DNA of 64,000 nt from UBA7374 sp049890275 (GTDB lineage Bacteria > Verrucomicrobiota > Verrucomicrobiia > Opitutales > Coraliomargaritaceae): the NCBI GenBank assembly GCA_049890275.1, contig JBMHBT010000008.1:155692-219691 (forward strand), in the 5' to 3' direction. Under the pieces are notes generated by a model. That model made no database searches and was not told the DNA's origin. It saw nothing but the letters and a program-made list of their open reading frames with translations. The position numbers and the translations under genes were made by a program. This document shows positions 35,080 through 44,169 of the stretch, in pieces (position 1 is the first letter of the stretch; each line of letters starts with the position of its first letter).

Positions 35080-36762
35080 ATGGATCCTAGAATGACGCAG
35101 CCGATCCATATTTTTGGGCATAAAAATCCCGATGCTGACGCTATTTGTTCAGCTATAGGATACGAAGCTTACAAGCACGCGACCGGCCAGAAGGAGTACA
35201 TTGCTGCACGTTGCGGAAACTCCAATGCTCGAATTGATGCGATCCTCGAACGCTTCCAACGCCCCCTGCCCACCTTCATTGGCGATGTCACTCCGCGCCT
35301 GAAGTCGATCATGAACAGTGAGCCGCGCACAGTCATGCGGCAAAATACCTGCGCCGAGGCACTCGAGATAATCGACCAGTACGACGTTCGCGCCCTCCCG
35401 GTGCTGAACGATCAAAACGCTCTTGAAGGTGTCATCTCCTTCTTTCACCTCGGCGAATTCTTTATTCCCAAACCGCGCACGCCCAAGGAAATGCGACGAG
35501 TACACACCAGTATCTCAGCCATTATCCGCTCACTCGACGCACAGGTCCTACATACGGATCGAGAAGATGCTATTGAAGAACTCTATGTCCGTATCGGTGC
35601 CATGGATATCCGTTCCTTTGGCCAGCACCACAAGCAAGAAAGTACCCCAGCACAAAACAGTATCATTATTGTTGGAGACCGCTGGGACATTCAGGAACGC
35701 TGCCTCCAACTCGGTGTACGCTTACTGGTCATAACTGGTGGTCTTGATGTCGACCCAGAAGTCATCGAACATGCTCGAGAGGCCAATGTATCACTGATTG
35801 TTAGCCCCTACGACTCCGCCTCGACCGCTTGGATCATTCGGACAGCTACCTACATTGATCGACTGATCCGCACTGAAGTACCCTGCTTCGCTCCGGAAGA
35901 CCGTATCCGCACAATCAAAAACCGTATTGCTGAACAAAATGACCCGCTCTACATGGTCATCGATGAACAACGCAAGCTCCTTGGTGTCTTCTCCAAGAGT
36001 GATATCCTCCGGCCCAGCACAACCCGTATCGCTTTAGTGGATCACAATGAACTCGGACAAGCTGTCGATGGGGCTGCTGAAGTTCGCATCACAGAAATCA
36101 TTGATCACCACCGCATCGGCAATGTCCACTCCGACCACCCGATCCTCTTTATCAATCGTCCGGTTGGCTCGACCTGCTCCATAATCGCAGATCTCTTTCG
36201 CAATGATGGCCTCGCTCCAACTCCGGAGATTGCGGGCATTCTTATGGCTGGAATCATCTCCGACACACTTTTTCTCAATAGCCCAACGACCACTGGGCTT
36301 GAAAAACAGTTGCTCGATTGGCTCGCCCCCATTGCTAAAGAAGAGCCCAAAGCACTGGCCGACCTGATTTTTTCTTCCGGTTCGATCATCGTTCAACATT
36401 CGGCGGACGAAGTCATCCGCTCCGATTGTAAAATATATGACGAAGGCGAACTGCGCTTCTCCGTTTCTCAAATCGAAGAACTCGGCTTCGACAACTTTCG
36501 GGGAAAAGCTGAAGACTTAAACCAAGCCCTAGAGTCCTACCGCACCTCTGAAAACCTACTCTTCAGTTTTCTTCTCGTCACAGACATCAATGCGCAGGAT
36601 TCACTTCTCCTCGTTGCCGGAGACCCAGCTATCCTCACCCAGATCAATTATCCTCGCCGAGGCCAAAGCAATAGTTACGACCTCAAGGGTATCGTGAGCC
36701 GTAAAAAGCAACTCATGCCCTATATTGCCACACTCCTAAAGTCCTCCGGTCTCCTCTCCTAA
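35080..36762 (+). CDS. Manganese-type inorganic pyrophosphatase with CBS and DRTGG domains
   Basis: A 560-aa family II (DHH) pyrophosphatase with a regulatory insert. The N-terminal DHH motifs are IFGHKNPDADAICSAIGYEA, then CBS domain 1 (about 75-140, VMRQNTCAEALEIIDQYDVR). A DRTGG-like domain follows (about 210-290, NSIIIVGDRWDIQERCLQL), then CBS domain 2 (VIDEQRKLLGVFSKSDIL). The catalytic part resumes with LVDHNELGQAVDG, ITEIIDHHRIGN and INRPVGSTCSIIADLF. Such CBS-PPases are activated or inhibited by adenine nucleotides through the CBS pair. They hydrolyse PPi to drive biosynthesis. The start is the ATG at 35080, with an alternative at 35092. Confidence 0.92.
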   Translation: MDPRMTQPIHIFGHKNPDADAICSAIGYEAYKHATGQKEYIAARCGNSNARIDAILERFQRPLPTFIGDVTPRLKSIMNSEPRTVMRQNTCAEALEIIDQYDVRALPVLNDQNALEGVISFFHLGEFFIPKPRTPKEMRRVHTSISAIIRSLDAQVLHTDREDAIEELYVRIGAMDIRSFGQHHKQESTPAQNSIIIVGDRWDIQERCLQLGVRLLVITGGLDVDPEVIEHAREANVSLIVSPYDSASTAWIIRTATYIDRLIRTEVPCFAPEDRIRTIKNRIAEQNDPLYMVIDEQRKLLGVFSKSDILRPSTTRIALVDHNELGQAVDGAAEVRITEIIDHHRIGNVHSDHPILFINRPVGSTCSIIADLFRNDGLAPTPEIAGILMAGIISDTLFLNSPTTTGLEKQLLDWLAPIAKEEPKALADLIFSSGSIIVQHSADEVIRSDCKIYDEGELRFSVSQIEELGFDNFRGKAEDLNQALESYRTSENLLFSFLLVTDINAQDSLLLVAGDPAILTQINYPRRGQSNSYDLKGIVSRKKQLMPYIATLLKSSGLLS

Positions 36763-36776
36763 CCCGGTAAACGCGC

Positions 36777-38177
36777 TTAGCCTTGGGGTAATCTGCGGCG
36801 CACAATCTCCAAAGCCGCATCCGGCACCCAAGCTTCCCAGCCCAACTCACCGAGGCGGATAGACTCCAACACCCGACGGCCCGTTCTGGCCAATAAAGCC
36901 GGATCTCCCACACCGACAGCACGCACTCGGTCATTTTGTATTAGATGCTGGTAGAAGTACTGCCAGTTCTCCGGTGCCTTGAAATTCTCGGCAGTCACTA
37001 GCTCCTTGCTTCGCGTATTGTGCCAGGGATAAACGTAGAGCTGGACACGGTTTTTTAAAAGCCGTCCGAACGACTCCAGAACACCTCCGGGAAGATCGGC
37101 AGACCACTTCGCCTTAAACAGCTCGTTAAGCAAACCGATACTCAGAATAATCGCGATCGGCTCGGCCGTGTAGCGACTCAGAAAACTGGCTACCCGGTGA
37201 AACTCAGCTCGACTCGTTATCAGTACCGTCTTCCCCAATGCTTGGAGTGCATCGGCCCGGTCAATAAAATCAGTATGATCCAGCGTTCCATCGCGCAGCA
37301 AATTATTTGTACTGATCTCGCATATTTCCAACGCCCGCCCGACGGAAGAAGCCCCAACCGATTGAGAATACTCTACCCTTGCCTGCTCCAGCATGTCTAA
37401 GTGCAACTTTAACACAGGATTAAAACTGCCCCGCAACAAAAGGATCGGTCGCTTGTAGAGCGCATCCGCCGCCTGAACCACCTGACCGTCGGAATCAAAC
37501 ATCGCTGCACCTGTCAAACCACCCTCCACCAATTGTAAAGCGCACAAGCGGTTGTCTACGTATCGAAAACCCTCACCGCTAAAACGTAGCATATCCACCT
37601 CGATTCGATCCGCTGCAATATCTTCCCGCAAAGACGCAACAAAAGCCTCTAAATCATCCCGGTAACGGAAAGCCGCATAAATCAAGTTGACCCCAACACG
37701 ACCCAAGGCGTCCATCTGTTCCTGATTCGTTTCATCCAGTAAACGCACATGCAAGACGATCTCCACTGGCTCTGTCTCGGGCTTTAATTGAAAGCGAACT
37801 CCCATCCACCCATGGCATTCCTCCGTGTCCTTATAGCCACGTGCCCGAACTGTGTTACAGAAAGAAAAAAATGTACTCGAGTCACCCCGTTCACCGCGCA
37901 AACGTTCATCCAGCAAGTCATACTCATAGGCCAGCATAGAAGATAAACGCTCCTGCGATACATAGCGCTTTGTCTTTCCATAAAGCACATCGCTCATCGT
38001 CATATCGTAGGCTGAAATCGACTTCGCTACTGTTCCCGCGCTAGCCGACACTCGAAAAAACCAGTTCGCCGTCTCCTGCCCGGCTCCTATTTCGGCAAAT
38101 ACACCGTAAATAGACGGGTCTAAATTGACCGCCAAAGCCTTATCATAAGTCGTTAACTGATCCCTGCTGTTACCCAT
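36777..38177 (-). CDS. Conserved uncharacterised protein
   Basis: A 466-aa soluble protein with no signal or membrane helix. Strong-looking blocks are DQLTTYDKALAVNLDPSIYG, FAEIGAGQETANWFFRVSAS, AKSISAYDMTMSDVLYGKTK and AAFRYRDDLEAFVASLRED. In the C-terminal half come RPILLLRGSFNPVLKLHLDM and IAIILSIGLLNELFKAKW. The family is widespread in Verrucomicrobia, Cyanobacteria and others, and databases label it inconsistently (for example TonB-dependent receptor or nucleotide adenylyltransferase). Neither label fits: there is no barrel and no nucleotidyltransferase HxGH motif. The ATG at 38177 gives the conserved N-terminus. Function unknown. Confidence 0.55.
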   Translation of the reverse strand: MGNSRDQLTTYDKALAVNLDPSIYGVFAEIGAGQETANWFFRVSASAGTVAKSISAYDMTMSDVLYGKTKRYVSQERLSSMLAYEYDLLDERLRGERGDSSTFFSFCNTVRARGYKDTEECHGWMGVRFQLKPETEPVEIVLHVRLLDETNQEQMDALGRVGVNLIYAAFRYRDDLEAFVASLREDIAADRIEVDMLRFSGEGFRYVDNRLCALQLVEGGLTGAAMFDSDGQVVQAADALYKRPILLLRGSFNPVLKLHLDMLEQARVEYSQSVGASSVGRALEICEISTNNLLRDGTLDHTDFIDRADALQALGKTVLITSRAEFHRVASFLSRYTAEPIAIILSIGLLNELFKAKWSADLPGGVLESFGRLLKNRVQLYVYPWHNTRSKELVTAENFKAPENWQYFYQHLIQNDRVRAVGVGDPALLARTGRRVLESIRLGELGWEAWVPDAALEIVRRRLPQG

Positions 38178-38304
38178 AGGACTACACTTCATTAAACACA
38201 CATCTGAGCCCCGCAACGCCAAAGCATCAACAGATAGAGAGATACGGGCACTTAGCGAACAAGGGAGTACTTGCGGATAATCGACTGATTCGGAGCAAAA
38301 AGTA

Positions 38305-38333
38305 TTGTGCGATCACCTTTATTAGGTTATTAA
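38305..38333 (+). promoter_or_regulatory. Possible promoter of the AT-rich broken gene
   Basis: TTGTGC (38305-38310) and TATTAA (38328-38333) are 17 bp apart in an AT-rich region and lie about 40 bp before the start at 38374. The match to the sigma-70 pattern is moderate. Confidence 0.3.
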
Positions 38334-38373
38334 ACTTATATTAAAAACAAAAACAATCTATAAATAATAAAGT

Positions 38374-39285
38374 ATGCGCATTATAAAAACTTTCTTTCTC
38401 CTCGGCCTACTCACTCTAAAAGCCGTCGACGCATCTTCCATGCAGCAAACAAGCACTGATTTGTCTACTTCGCCTCCATCAACGGAAGAGCTCGCTCGAA
38501 TCATAGACCAGCAAAAAAACAGCGAAGAATTCAACAGCCTGATCAACGAAACCGAGAATGCCGACCAATACAGCCGAATAGAAGATCTTGCCAAAGAACT
38601 GAATGAAAGCACCGCTCCGAAGCACGAGGACACGGCTACCAAACCACAAACGAGTACCTGCTTTACTATCGAAATACAAAAAGTATCCGAAGAAAGAGGT
38701 GAAGATCGTCAAAAAAAATACTGAAGGATTTGAGTCCTTTCAATCCAGCAAACACACGTTGAATCTTATCGACAATACCTACGATGCTGCAACTGGCGCC
38801 AAATCCATGCAGGAGGTAGAAAAAATCTACAAACAATATTCGGACAATTCAAACGGAGATAATTCCTGGAATCAGGAAAATAATTATGCACACAGTCACT
38901 GGAAGCCGACTGGTTTTATCCGAAAGTATGAAACCGGCTTCAGCCAGCACTTACTGACGGATAAAATCAAAGATTTTGCCTATGCGGCGAACGGCTGCTA
39001 TCGGATAAAAATATTACCGGAAGACCAGCCAGCTTCTTCATCTTCCATACGAAGTACATTCCAATAAAAAAAGAAGATACCGTTAGCCACTTGCGCTTGT
39101 TCTATAACAGTAAGGAACCTGAAAACCCACCGACTTATGTCGTTGAAATTCTTCAATGGGACGGCAAGCAACTAACCATAGATGGTGAACCCGTTTCCCT
39201 TCCTACAGGGAAGCGAAAATGCAAATTTAAATACGGTGAAGTGGCCCTCCCGATTCCTGTGGATCACTTCTTACAGTGGCTTTGA
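38374..39285 (+). pseudogene. AT-rich secreted protein gene with two frameshifts
   Basis: One gene of about 300 codons seems to be broken twice. Frame A starts MRIIKTFFLLGLLTLKAVDA, a signal peptide, and reads to about 38690 (CFTIEIQKVSEE). Frame B continues VKIVKKNTEGFESFQSSKH to about 39000 (KDFAYAANGCYRIK). Frame A returns with ITGRPASFFIFHTKYIPIKK and ends LPIPVDHFLQWL at 39285. Both switches lie near A-rich runs (about 38700, and aaaaa near 39006), the typical place of single-base indels, and each is repaired by one base. The codon use and AT-rich content differ from the neighbours, so it may be acquired. No family is recognised. Sequencing error remains possible. Confidence 0.55.
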
Positions 39286-39409
39286 AGCGTACATAGCGTA
39301 CTTCGACAACTCCCAGCTGAACGAGCCAGTCAAGTAGGCACGATACCCAATAGATAAGCTGATCCAAGAGGAGAGGATCCACTCGTCGACAGAAATAGAG
39401 CTCACGTAA

Positions 39410-40483
39410 CTAGCTCACATATTCTACCACTCCACAGGCCTGAAGCGAACCACAATGGACAATGGCACTGGCCCAGGAAAGTCCGACGCCAAAGCCAGAG
39501 AGGAGCAGGCGTTTTTCCCCTTTTCGCAAAACGTCATCCAACTCCAGGCAGATCGCTGCGGGGATGGAGGCAGAACTCTGATTACCGTATTGCTCCACTG
39601 TCTGCATTGGCACCTTAGCAGGATCCAGTTTCAGCCGCTTGGCAATATTGGATAAGATATAACGGTTGGCCTGATGAAAAACAAAATGGTCGATACTCTC
39701 CAGTTCGAGTCCGGCATATTGAGCCACATCCCGCACCGAGGCAGGCTCTACACGAATCGAAAAGTTAAAAACTTCGGCTCCGTCCATGCAGAGATTTTCC
39801 GCACATCGGATATTGCCATCCTCATCCGTTGAATCCGCCCGCGTCTCCGTACTGGCTGGTTGGCGAAAACCACCGGCAGGCACAATGAGCTTATCGTAAC
39901 CACTGCCATCCGTATTCAAACTGAACCACGCAGGACTTTCTTCCGCGCAATATTCAATCAGCGTAGCACTACCCCCATCGCCAAAAAGGGGTGCCACCGC
40001 GCGGTCGCGAGGATGCGTGATCCGGCTTATGGTGTCTCCGGCGAGAAGGAGGACGCGTTGGCAACCTCCACTACTGACCATCATATGAGCTAACCAAAGC
40101 CCATAAACGTAACCGGAACAACCGAGGCTGATATCTAAAGCTGCACAATCCTCACCAAGACCGAGTTGCCCGTGTAGAACCGCAGCATTGCAAGGCTGAG
40201 CATAGTCCGGAGTCTGCGTCACACAAAGAAGTGCGTCGATTCCATCCGGGGACAGTTCCAGACGCTGCATAAGTTCGCGGGCAGCACTGCGGCAGAGATC
40301 GGCTGTCGTCGTCTTTTCGTCAACTACGCGCCGTTTATTCAAGCCGATTGTTTTCTTTAAGCGTTCAACTTGACGAATATTACCCCCGAAAAGCTCCACT
40401 TCATCGTCGATTGATTTTTCTGTACTAGGAATACATGTAACCAGACCGGTAATCCGGGCATTATTGAAGGAACTCTTAGCCAT
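39410..40483 (-). CDS. 3-oxoacyl-ACP synthase III family protein
   Basis: A 357-aa beta-ketoacyl-ACP synthase III homologue. The active-site Cys is in DISLGCSGYVYGLWLAHMM, the His in IDHFVFHQANRYILSNIAKR, and the Asn in EQYGNQSSASIPAAI. The C-terminal GFGVGLSWASAIVHC glycine-rich strand is present. It starts fatty-acid or related chains from an acyl-CoA and malonyl-ACP. The insertions suggest the branch that also serves secondary or surface-lipid synthesis, not necessarily primary FabH. The ATG at 40483 is the best start. It is minus-strand, divergent from accB, and links to the accBC region. Confidence 0.8.
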   Translation of the reverse strand: MAKSSFNNARITGLVTCIPSTEKSIDDEVELFGGNIRQVERLKKTIGLNKRRVVDEKTTTADLCRSAARELMQRLELSPDGIDALLCVTQTPDYAQPCNAAVLHGQLGLGEDCAALDISLGCSGYVYGLWLAHMMVSSGGCQRVLLLAGDTISRITHPRDRAVAPLFGDGGSATLIEYCAEESPAWFSLNTDGSGYDKLIVPAGGFRQPASTETRADSTDEDGNIRCAENLCMDGAEVFNFSIRVEPASVRDVAQYAGLELESIDHFVFHQANRYILSNIAKRLKLDPAKVPMQTVEQYGNQSSASIPAAICLELDDVLRKGEKRLLLSGFGVGLSWASAIVHCGSLQACGVVEYVS

Positions 40484-40544
40484 AAATAAGAAAATGTCGT
40501 ACAATGGAATAAATGAAAGCCAATTTAGTCATGCTTTTCCACCA

Positions 40545-40573
40545 TTGACGAAGCCGACCACCTTCCAGTAAAT
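40545..40573 (+). promoter_or_regulatory. Possible accB promoter
   Basis: TTGACG at 40545-40550 is 17 bp from GTAAAT at 40568-40573, about 110 bp before the accB start. The -35 matches well and the -10 only partly. Confidence 0.3.
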
Positions 40574-40684
40574 CTTCTAAGCAATCAAAATCCATGCTGT
40601 AAGCAACCTATCGACATCTGTCGGTGGCGCTGCAATCCAGTCACTCCAAAGAACTCACTACAACCTCCCGGAAAGGAAACAAAC

Positions 40685-41140
40685 TTGGACTTAAAATTGA
40701 TCAAACAGGTCGTCGAACTGATGGAACGTTCGGAGATCGCCGAATTAGAATTTGAAGAAGAGGGCCTGAAGTTGCGCCTCAGCCGCAAGGGCAATGAGGC
40801 TCCCGCTCAAATTATTCAGACAGCAGCGGCTCCGGCTGCTGCTCCCGCAGCGGCTCCGGCTGCTGCTGCAGCAGAAGCACCCGCAGCGGAAGAAGCGGGT
40901 ATCTCTGTGATCAAGTCGCCCATGGTTGGCACCTTCTACAGTTCGCCTTCACCTGATAGCGCTGCATTTGTCGACGTAGGTTCGAAAGTAAAAGCGGATA
41001 CTATTGTTTGTATCGTAGAGGCGATGAAGGTGATGAACGAAATCCAAGCCGAACTCGGCGGCACGATTACAGAAATCCTAGTCGAAAACGGTGAGGCCGT
41101 CGAATACGGTCAACCCCTCTATAAGGTAAAAACCGCCTAA
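40685..41140 (+). CDS. accB: Acetyl-CoA carboxylase biotin carboxyl carrier protein
   Basis: A 151-aa biotin carrier. The N-terminal MDLKLIKQVVELMERSEIAE region, an Ala/Pro-rich linker (about 50-75) and the C-terminal biotinyl domain are in order. The biotin site is VEAMKVMNEIQAE, with Lys as acceptor. The start codon is TTG at 40685: no ATG precedes the conserved N-terminus, and an aaagga Shine-Dalgarno sequence is placed about 7-10 bases upstream. The accC gene follows 9 bp later. The protein carries carboxybiotin to the carboxyltransferase, which is not in this window. Confidence 0.93.
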   Translation: MDLKLIKQVVELMERSEIAELEFEEEGLKLRLSRKGNEAPAQIIQTAAAPAAAPAAAPAAAAAEAPAAEEAGISVIKSPMVGTFYSSPSPDSAAFVDVGSKVKADTIVCIVEAMKVMNEIQAELGGTITEILVENGEAVEYGQPLYKVKTA

Positions 41141-41149
41141 CCTGAGCGA

Positions 41150-42514
41150 ATGATCAAAAAGCTCCTAATCGCCAATCGTGGTGAAATCGCCCTGCGTATT
41201 GTTCGCGCCTGCAACGAACTGGGAATCAAGACGCTTGCCGTCTACTCCGAGGCAGACGAACAGTCCCTTCACGTTCAACTGGCCGACGAAGCGATCTGCA
41301 TCGGCCCGGCTGCCAGCCACTCCAGCTACCTAAAAGGAGACCGAATCATTGCCGCTGCCGAAATCGCAGACGTCGATGCGATCCACCCGGGTTATGGATT
41401 CCTCGCTGAAAATGCAGACTTCGCTGAACAGTGCGAGACCTGCAATATCAAGTTTGTCGGCCCGAGTTCAGACGCCATCATCAACTTTGGAGACAAGGCA
41501 CGGGCACGTGAAATGGCGGTCAAAGCCAAAGTACCCGTCATTCCCGGCAGCGAAGGCACCGTGGACAACCCAAAAGAAGCACTCGAAGTCGCTAAAAAAA
41601 TCGGCTTCCCGGTGATTATTAAAGCAGTCGCCGGTGGCGGCGGTAAAGGGATGCGTACGGCCCACAACGCAGTCGCTTTCAAAAAGGAATACAATAACGC
41701 CCGAAACGAAGCGGAAAAAGCCTTTGGCAATGGTGCTGTCTATATCGAGAAGTTCCTCGAAGCGCCCCGCCACATTGAAATCCAAGTACTCGGTGATAGT
41801 TTTGGAAACGTTATTCACCTAGGCGAGCGCGACTGCTCCGTACAGCGACGCCACCAAAAACTGATCGAAGAAGCCCCTTCTCCTTTTATCAGTGACGAGA
41901 CCCGAAAAAAAATGGGGCGTGACGCCGTTAAGCTGGCTAAGTCCGTCAAATACGAAGGTGCGGGCACAATTGAGTTTCTAACCGACAGTGAGGGAAACTA
42001 CTACTTCATCGAAATGAATACCCGTATTCAGGTCGAACACGGTGTCACCGAAGAAGTAACCGGAATTGATCTGGTTAAAGAACAGCTCCTCATCGCCAGC
42101 GGCAAGAAGCTGAGCTACGAGCAAAAAGAAGTGAAGATCCTGCGACACGCGATTGAATGCCGAGTCAATGCCGAAGACCCCGGCCGCAACTTCGCCCCCT
42201 GCCCTGGAGAAATTTCACTCTACTACTCTCCCGGAGGTCATGGTGTACGCATCGACTCCCACGTCTACAGCGGTTATTCAATCCCTCCGCACTACGACAG
42301 CATGATCGCCAAGGTCATTACTTTCGGTCGCAACCGCGAACTGGCTCTCGATCGAATGGATCGCGCGCTTGGGGAGTACCTCATCCGCGGAATTAAAACA
42401 AATATTCCCTTCTCCCGCGCCATTATCCGCGACCCGATTTTCCGAGACGGAAAGGCCACTACAAAATTTGTCGAGGAATTCGTTCAGCGAGCGCCCAAGG
42501 ATCTTTACACATAG
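41150..42514 (+). CDS. accC: Acetyl-CoA carboxylase biotin carboxylase subunit
   Basis: A 454-aa biotin carboxylase that carboxylates AccB biotin with ATP and bicarbonate. Diagnostic segments are IKKLLIANRGEIALRIVRAC, AIHPGYGFLAENADFAEQCE, VIIKAVAGGGGKGMRTAHNA (ATP-grasp loop), ERDCSVQRRHQKLIEEAPSP and IEMNTRIQVEHGVTEEVTGI. Length is normal. It is in an operon with accB (9-bp gap) and is followed by the Asp23 gene after 29 bp. Confidence 0.97.
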   Translation: MIKKLLIANRGEIALRIVRACNELGIKTLAVYSEADEQSLHVQLADEAICIGPAASHSSYLKGDRIIAAAEIADVDAIHPGYGFLAENADFAEQCETCNIKFVGPSSDAIINFGDKARAREMAVKAKVPVIPGSEGTVDNPKEALEVAKKIGFPVIIKAVAGGGGKGMRTAHNAVAFKKEYNNARNEAEKAFGNGAVYIEKFLEAPRHIEIQVLGDSFGNVIHLGERDCSVQRRHQKLIEEAPSPFISDETRKKMGRDAVKLAKSVKYEGAGTIEFLTDSEGNYYFIEMNTRIQVEHGVTEEVTGIDLVKEQLLIASGKKLSYEQKEVKILRHAIECRVNAEDPGRNFAPCPGEISLYYSPGGHGVRIDSHVYSGYSIPPHYDSMIAKVITFGRNRELALDRMDRALGEYLIRGIKTNIPFSRAIIRDPIFRDGKATTKFVEEFVQRAPKDLYT

Positions 42515-42543
42515 CCTATTCTTCTCTATAGGTCCTATTCATC

Positions 42544-42993
42544 ATGAGTAAAGTACCTGAAGAAAGCTCGGAAACCAGTATCCCCACCGTATCGGAAGGT
42601 TCCAACACGCTGGGCGATATCAGCATTAATAACAGTGTAGTGGCCAGCATTGTGCGGCTGGCTACGCTTGAGGTCACCGGAGTCGCTGCAGTCGGTAGCG
42701 GCTTTCGAGGAGTTGATGGCATCGCTGAAATTTTCACAAAAAAAGGTGATGAACGTGGCGTCCGCGTCGAATTGGACGAAGTTGGGGACTACCGTATCGA
42801 AGTCCGCGTTATTTTACGCTTTGGTTGTCAACTGGCCGAAGTCGCAGGGCAAATCCAACAGCGCGTGATTGAGCAGGTTGAAAATATGACCAGTAAAAAT
42901 GTAGCCCGCGTCAATGTCATCATCGACGGCGTCAGCACAACAGCAGACAACACAGCAGAGGAAGAGTGGGACGAACAATCCCACACCGACTGA
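42544..42993 (+). CDS. Asp23/Gls24 family envelope stress protein
   Basis: A 149-aa member of the Asp23/Gls24 (DUF322) family. Typical segments are GDISINNSVVASIVRLATLE, GVAAVGSGFRGVDGIAEIFT and GDYRIEVRVILRFGCQLAEV. A helical end (AGQIQQRVIEQVENMTSKNV) precedes RVNVIIDGVS. In Gram-positives Asp23 is anchored to the membrane by AmaP and linked to cell-envelope stress. Here the AmaP-like gene is directly next (28-bp gap), and accBC are directly before. An envelope or lipid-linked role is inferred. Confidence 0.85.
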   Translation: MSKVPEESSETSIPTVSEGSNTLGDISINNSVVASIVRLATLEVTGVAAVGSGFRGVDGIAEIFTKKGDERGVRVELDEVGDYRIEVRVILRFGCQLAEVAGQIQQRVIEQVENMTSKNVARVNVIIDGVSTTADNTAEEEWDEQSHTD

Positions 42994-43021
42994 GTGCCCT
43001 TTTCACACTGGCTAAAATGCA

Positions 43022-43519
43022 ATGAATTGGTGCGACAAGGAAGAGATCTGCCAGAGCATCCAAGGCGTACAGGATGCCATGATGGATTCTACCGTCCTTC
43101 TTGGATTGTTCACAGTCGTTCTCATTCTCCTGCTCTGGTTTCTCCTACGCAGACGGCAGCCCTCTAAAATTGTGGCCTATCACTCAGAGAACGGTCGAGT
43201 CATGGTCAGCCGTTCAGCCATTCAGGAATTGGTCCAAACTGCCTGTAAAGAAATGAAACAAATCCACCGGCCAAGCGTGCGGATCCGTACCCGCCGAGGA
43301 ACCTGCCATCTTAAAGTCGGCATCAAGCTCGAAAGTGGCGGAAAACTTCGGGATCTGGAAGAAAAACTCCAATTACACTTACGCCAATCACTAACCGATA
43401 CACTCGGCATCGAAAAACTCGGGACAATCGATGTCACCGCGACCGGATTTAAGGACAAAAAAGGTAGTCAAGCAGATCATTTGAGTCAGGATGAAACGGA
43501 CTTTAGTGATTTCCGCTAA
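43022..43519 (+). CDS. Membrane protein, AmaP-like
   Basis: A 165-aa protein with one N-terminal transmembrane helix (about 23-41, STVLLGLFTVVLILLLWFLL) and an arginine-rich stop-transfer (RRRQPSK). A soluble domain follows with VMVSRSAIQELVQTACKEMK, HRPSVRIRTRRGTCHLKVGI and LRQSLTDTLGIEKLGTIDVT. This layout matches membrane partners of Asp23 (AmaP), which contain a similar alpha-beta domain. It lies 28 bp after the Asp23 gene. The start is the ATG at 43022. Function beyond membrane anchoring is inferred. Confidence 0.6.
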   Translation: MNWCDKEEICQSIQGVQDAMMDSTVLLGLFTVVLILLLWFLLRRRQPSKIVAYHSENGRVMVSRSAIQELVQTACKEMKQIHRPSVRIRTRRGTCHLKVGIKLESGGKLRDLEEKLQLHLRQSLTDTLGIEKLGTIDVTATGFKDKKGSQADHLSQDETDFSDFR

Positions 43520-43594
43520 ACACCTTCATTGCCAGATCCACCCTCCTCTTTACTGCAGTGCAAACCTCGCTGCAGAAAAGCTGTCTTACTACCT

Positions 43595-44089
43595 GTGAAA
43601 AACCGACGACCCATTTCATTGCTAACAGTGCTCATTGCATTCGCTGGCTGTAGTCTCTTCTTTGCCGCCTGTGAACGCAGAAAAGAGCTTGAACATGTCG
43701 GCACTACCGCTTTTGCAGAGGCTTTCCGCAAAGCCAACCAAGCGGATTCAGCCAATGAAATGCTCGCCCTCTATCATCTGGACGGTGTTGAAGACCGCTC
43801 CGTGCAAATGCTTGAACAAGCGATCGAGTACGAACTCAAATTACCTATCGAATCCATTGAATTCCTCCCCCTGAGTGGTGCACCCGAAGAATCGATCGAT
43901 TTTATCCACAACGGCATTCCCTACGGCCCCAGTATTGAGCCTCGCTTGCGCATGCGCGTGGTCTACGCCTTAGAGGATCAGTTCACCAGCCTTTTTACTC
44001 TCGGGCGCTCGCCGGATGGAAAATGGTGTATTGTCTGCGCCAAACCAAAACCAAATAACCATCTGGGCACAGCCATCGCCCCACGCTAA
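43595..44089 (+). CDS. Small lipoprotein or membrane-anchored protein
   Basis: A 164-aa protein with a hydrophobic N-terminus (RPISLLTVLIAFAGCSLFFA) containing an AGC lipobox-like site and then AACERRKELEHVG. The mature part has TTAFAEAFRKANQADSANEM and LPLSGAPEESIDFIHNGIPY, and ends with LFTLGRSPDGKWCIVCAKPK. No family is recognised. The start is uncertain: a GTG at 43595 is used, and an in-frame TTG at 43529 is the other choice. It follows the AmaP-like gene by 75 bp and may belong to the same transcript. Its composition and export signal suggest an envelope protein. Confidence 0.55.
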   Translation: MKNRRPISLLTVLIAFAGCSLFFAACERRKELEHVGTTAFAEAFRKANQADSANEMLALYHLDGVEDRSVQMLEQAIEYELKLPIESIEFLPLSGAPEESIDFIHNGIPYGPSIEPRLRMRVVYALEDQFTSLFTLGRSPDGKWCIVCAKPKPNNHLGTAIAPR

Positions 44090-44169
44090 ACGCTTTACCG
44101 CTTCAAACCGGTGCTACGAGACTCGTTCGCCGTGTTGACATCCGGATAAATGTGAACCACTTAAAAGGT

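Noticed and set aside
43529..43594. N-terminal extension of the small lipoprotein from a TTG start
   Set aside because: The added residues (MPDPPSSLLQCKPRCRK) are not needed and put the signal region inside the protein. The GTG at 43595 gives a normal signal peptide.
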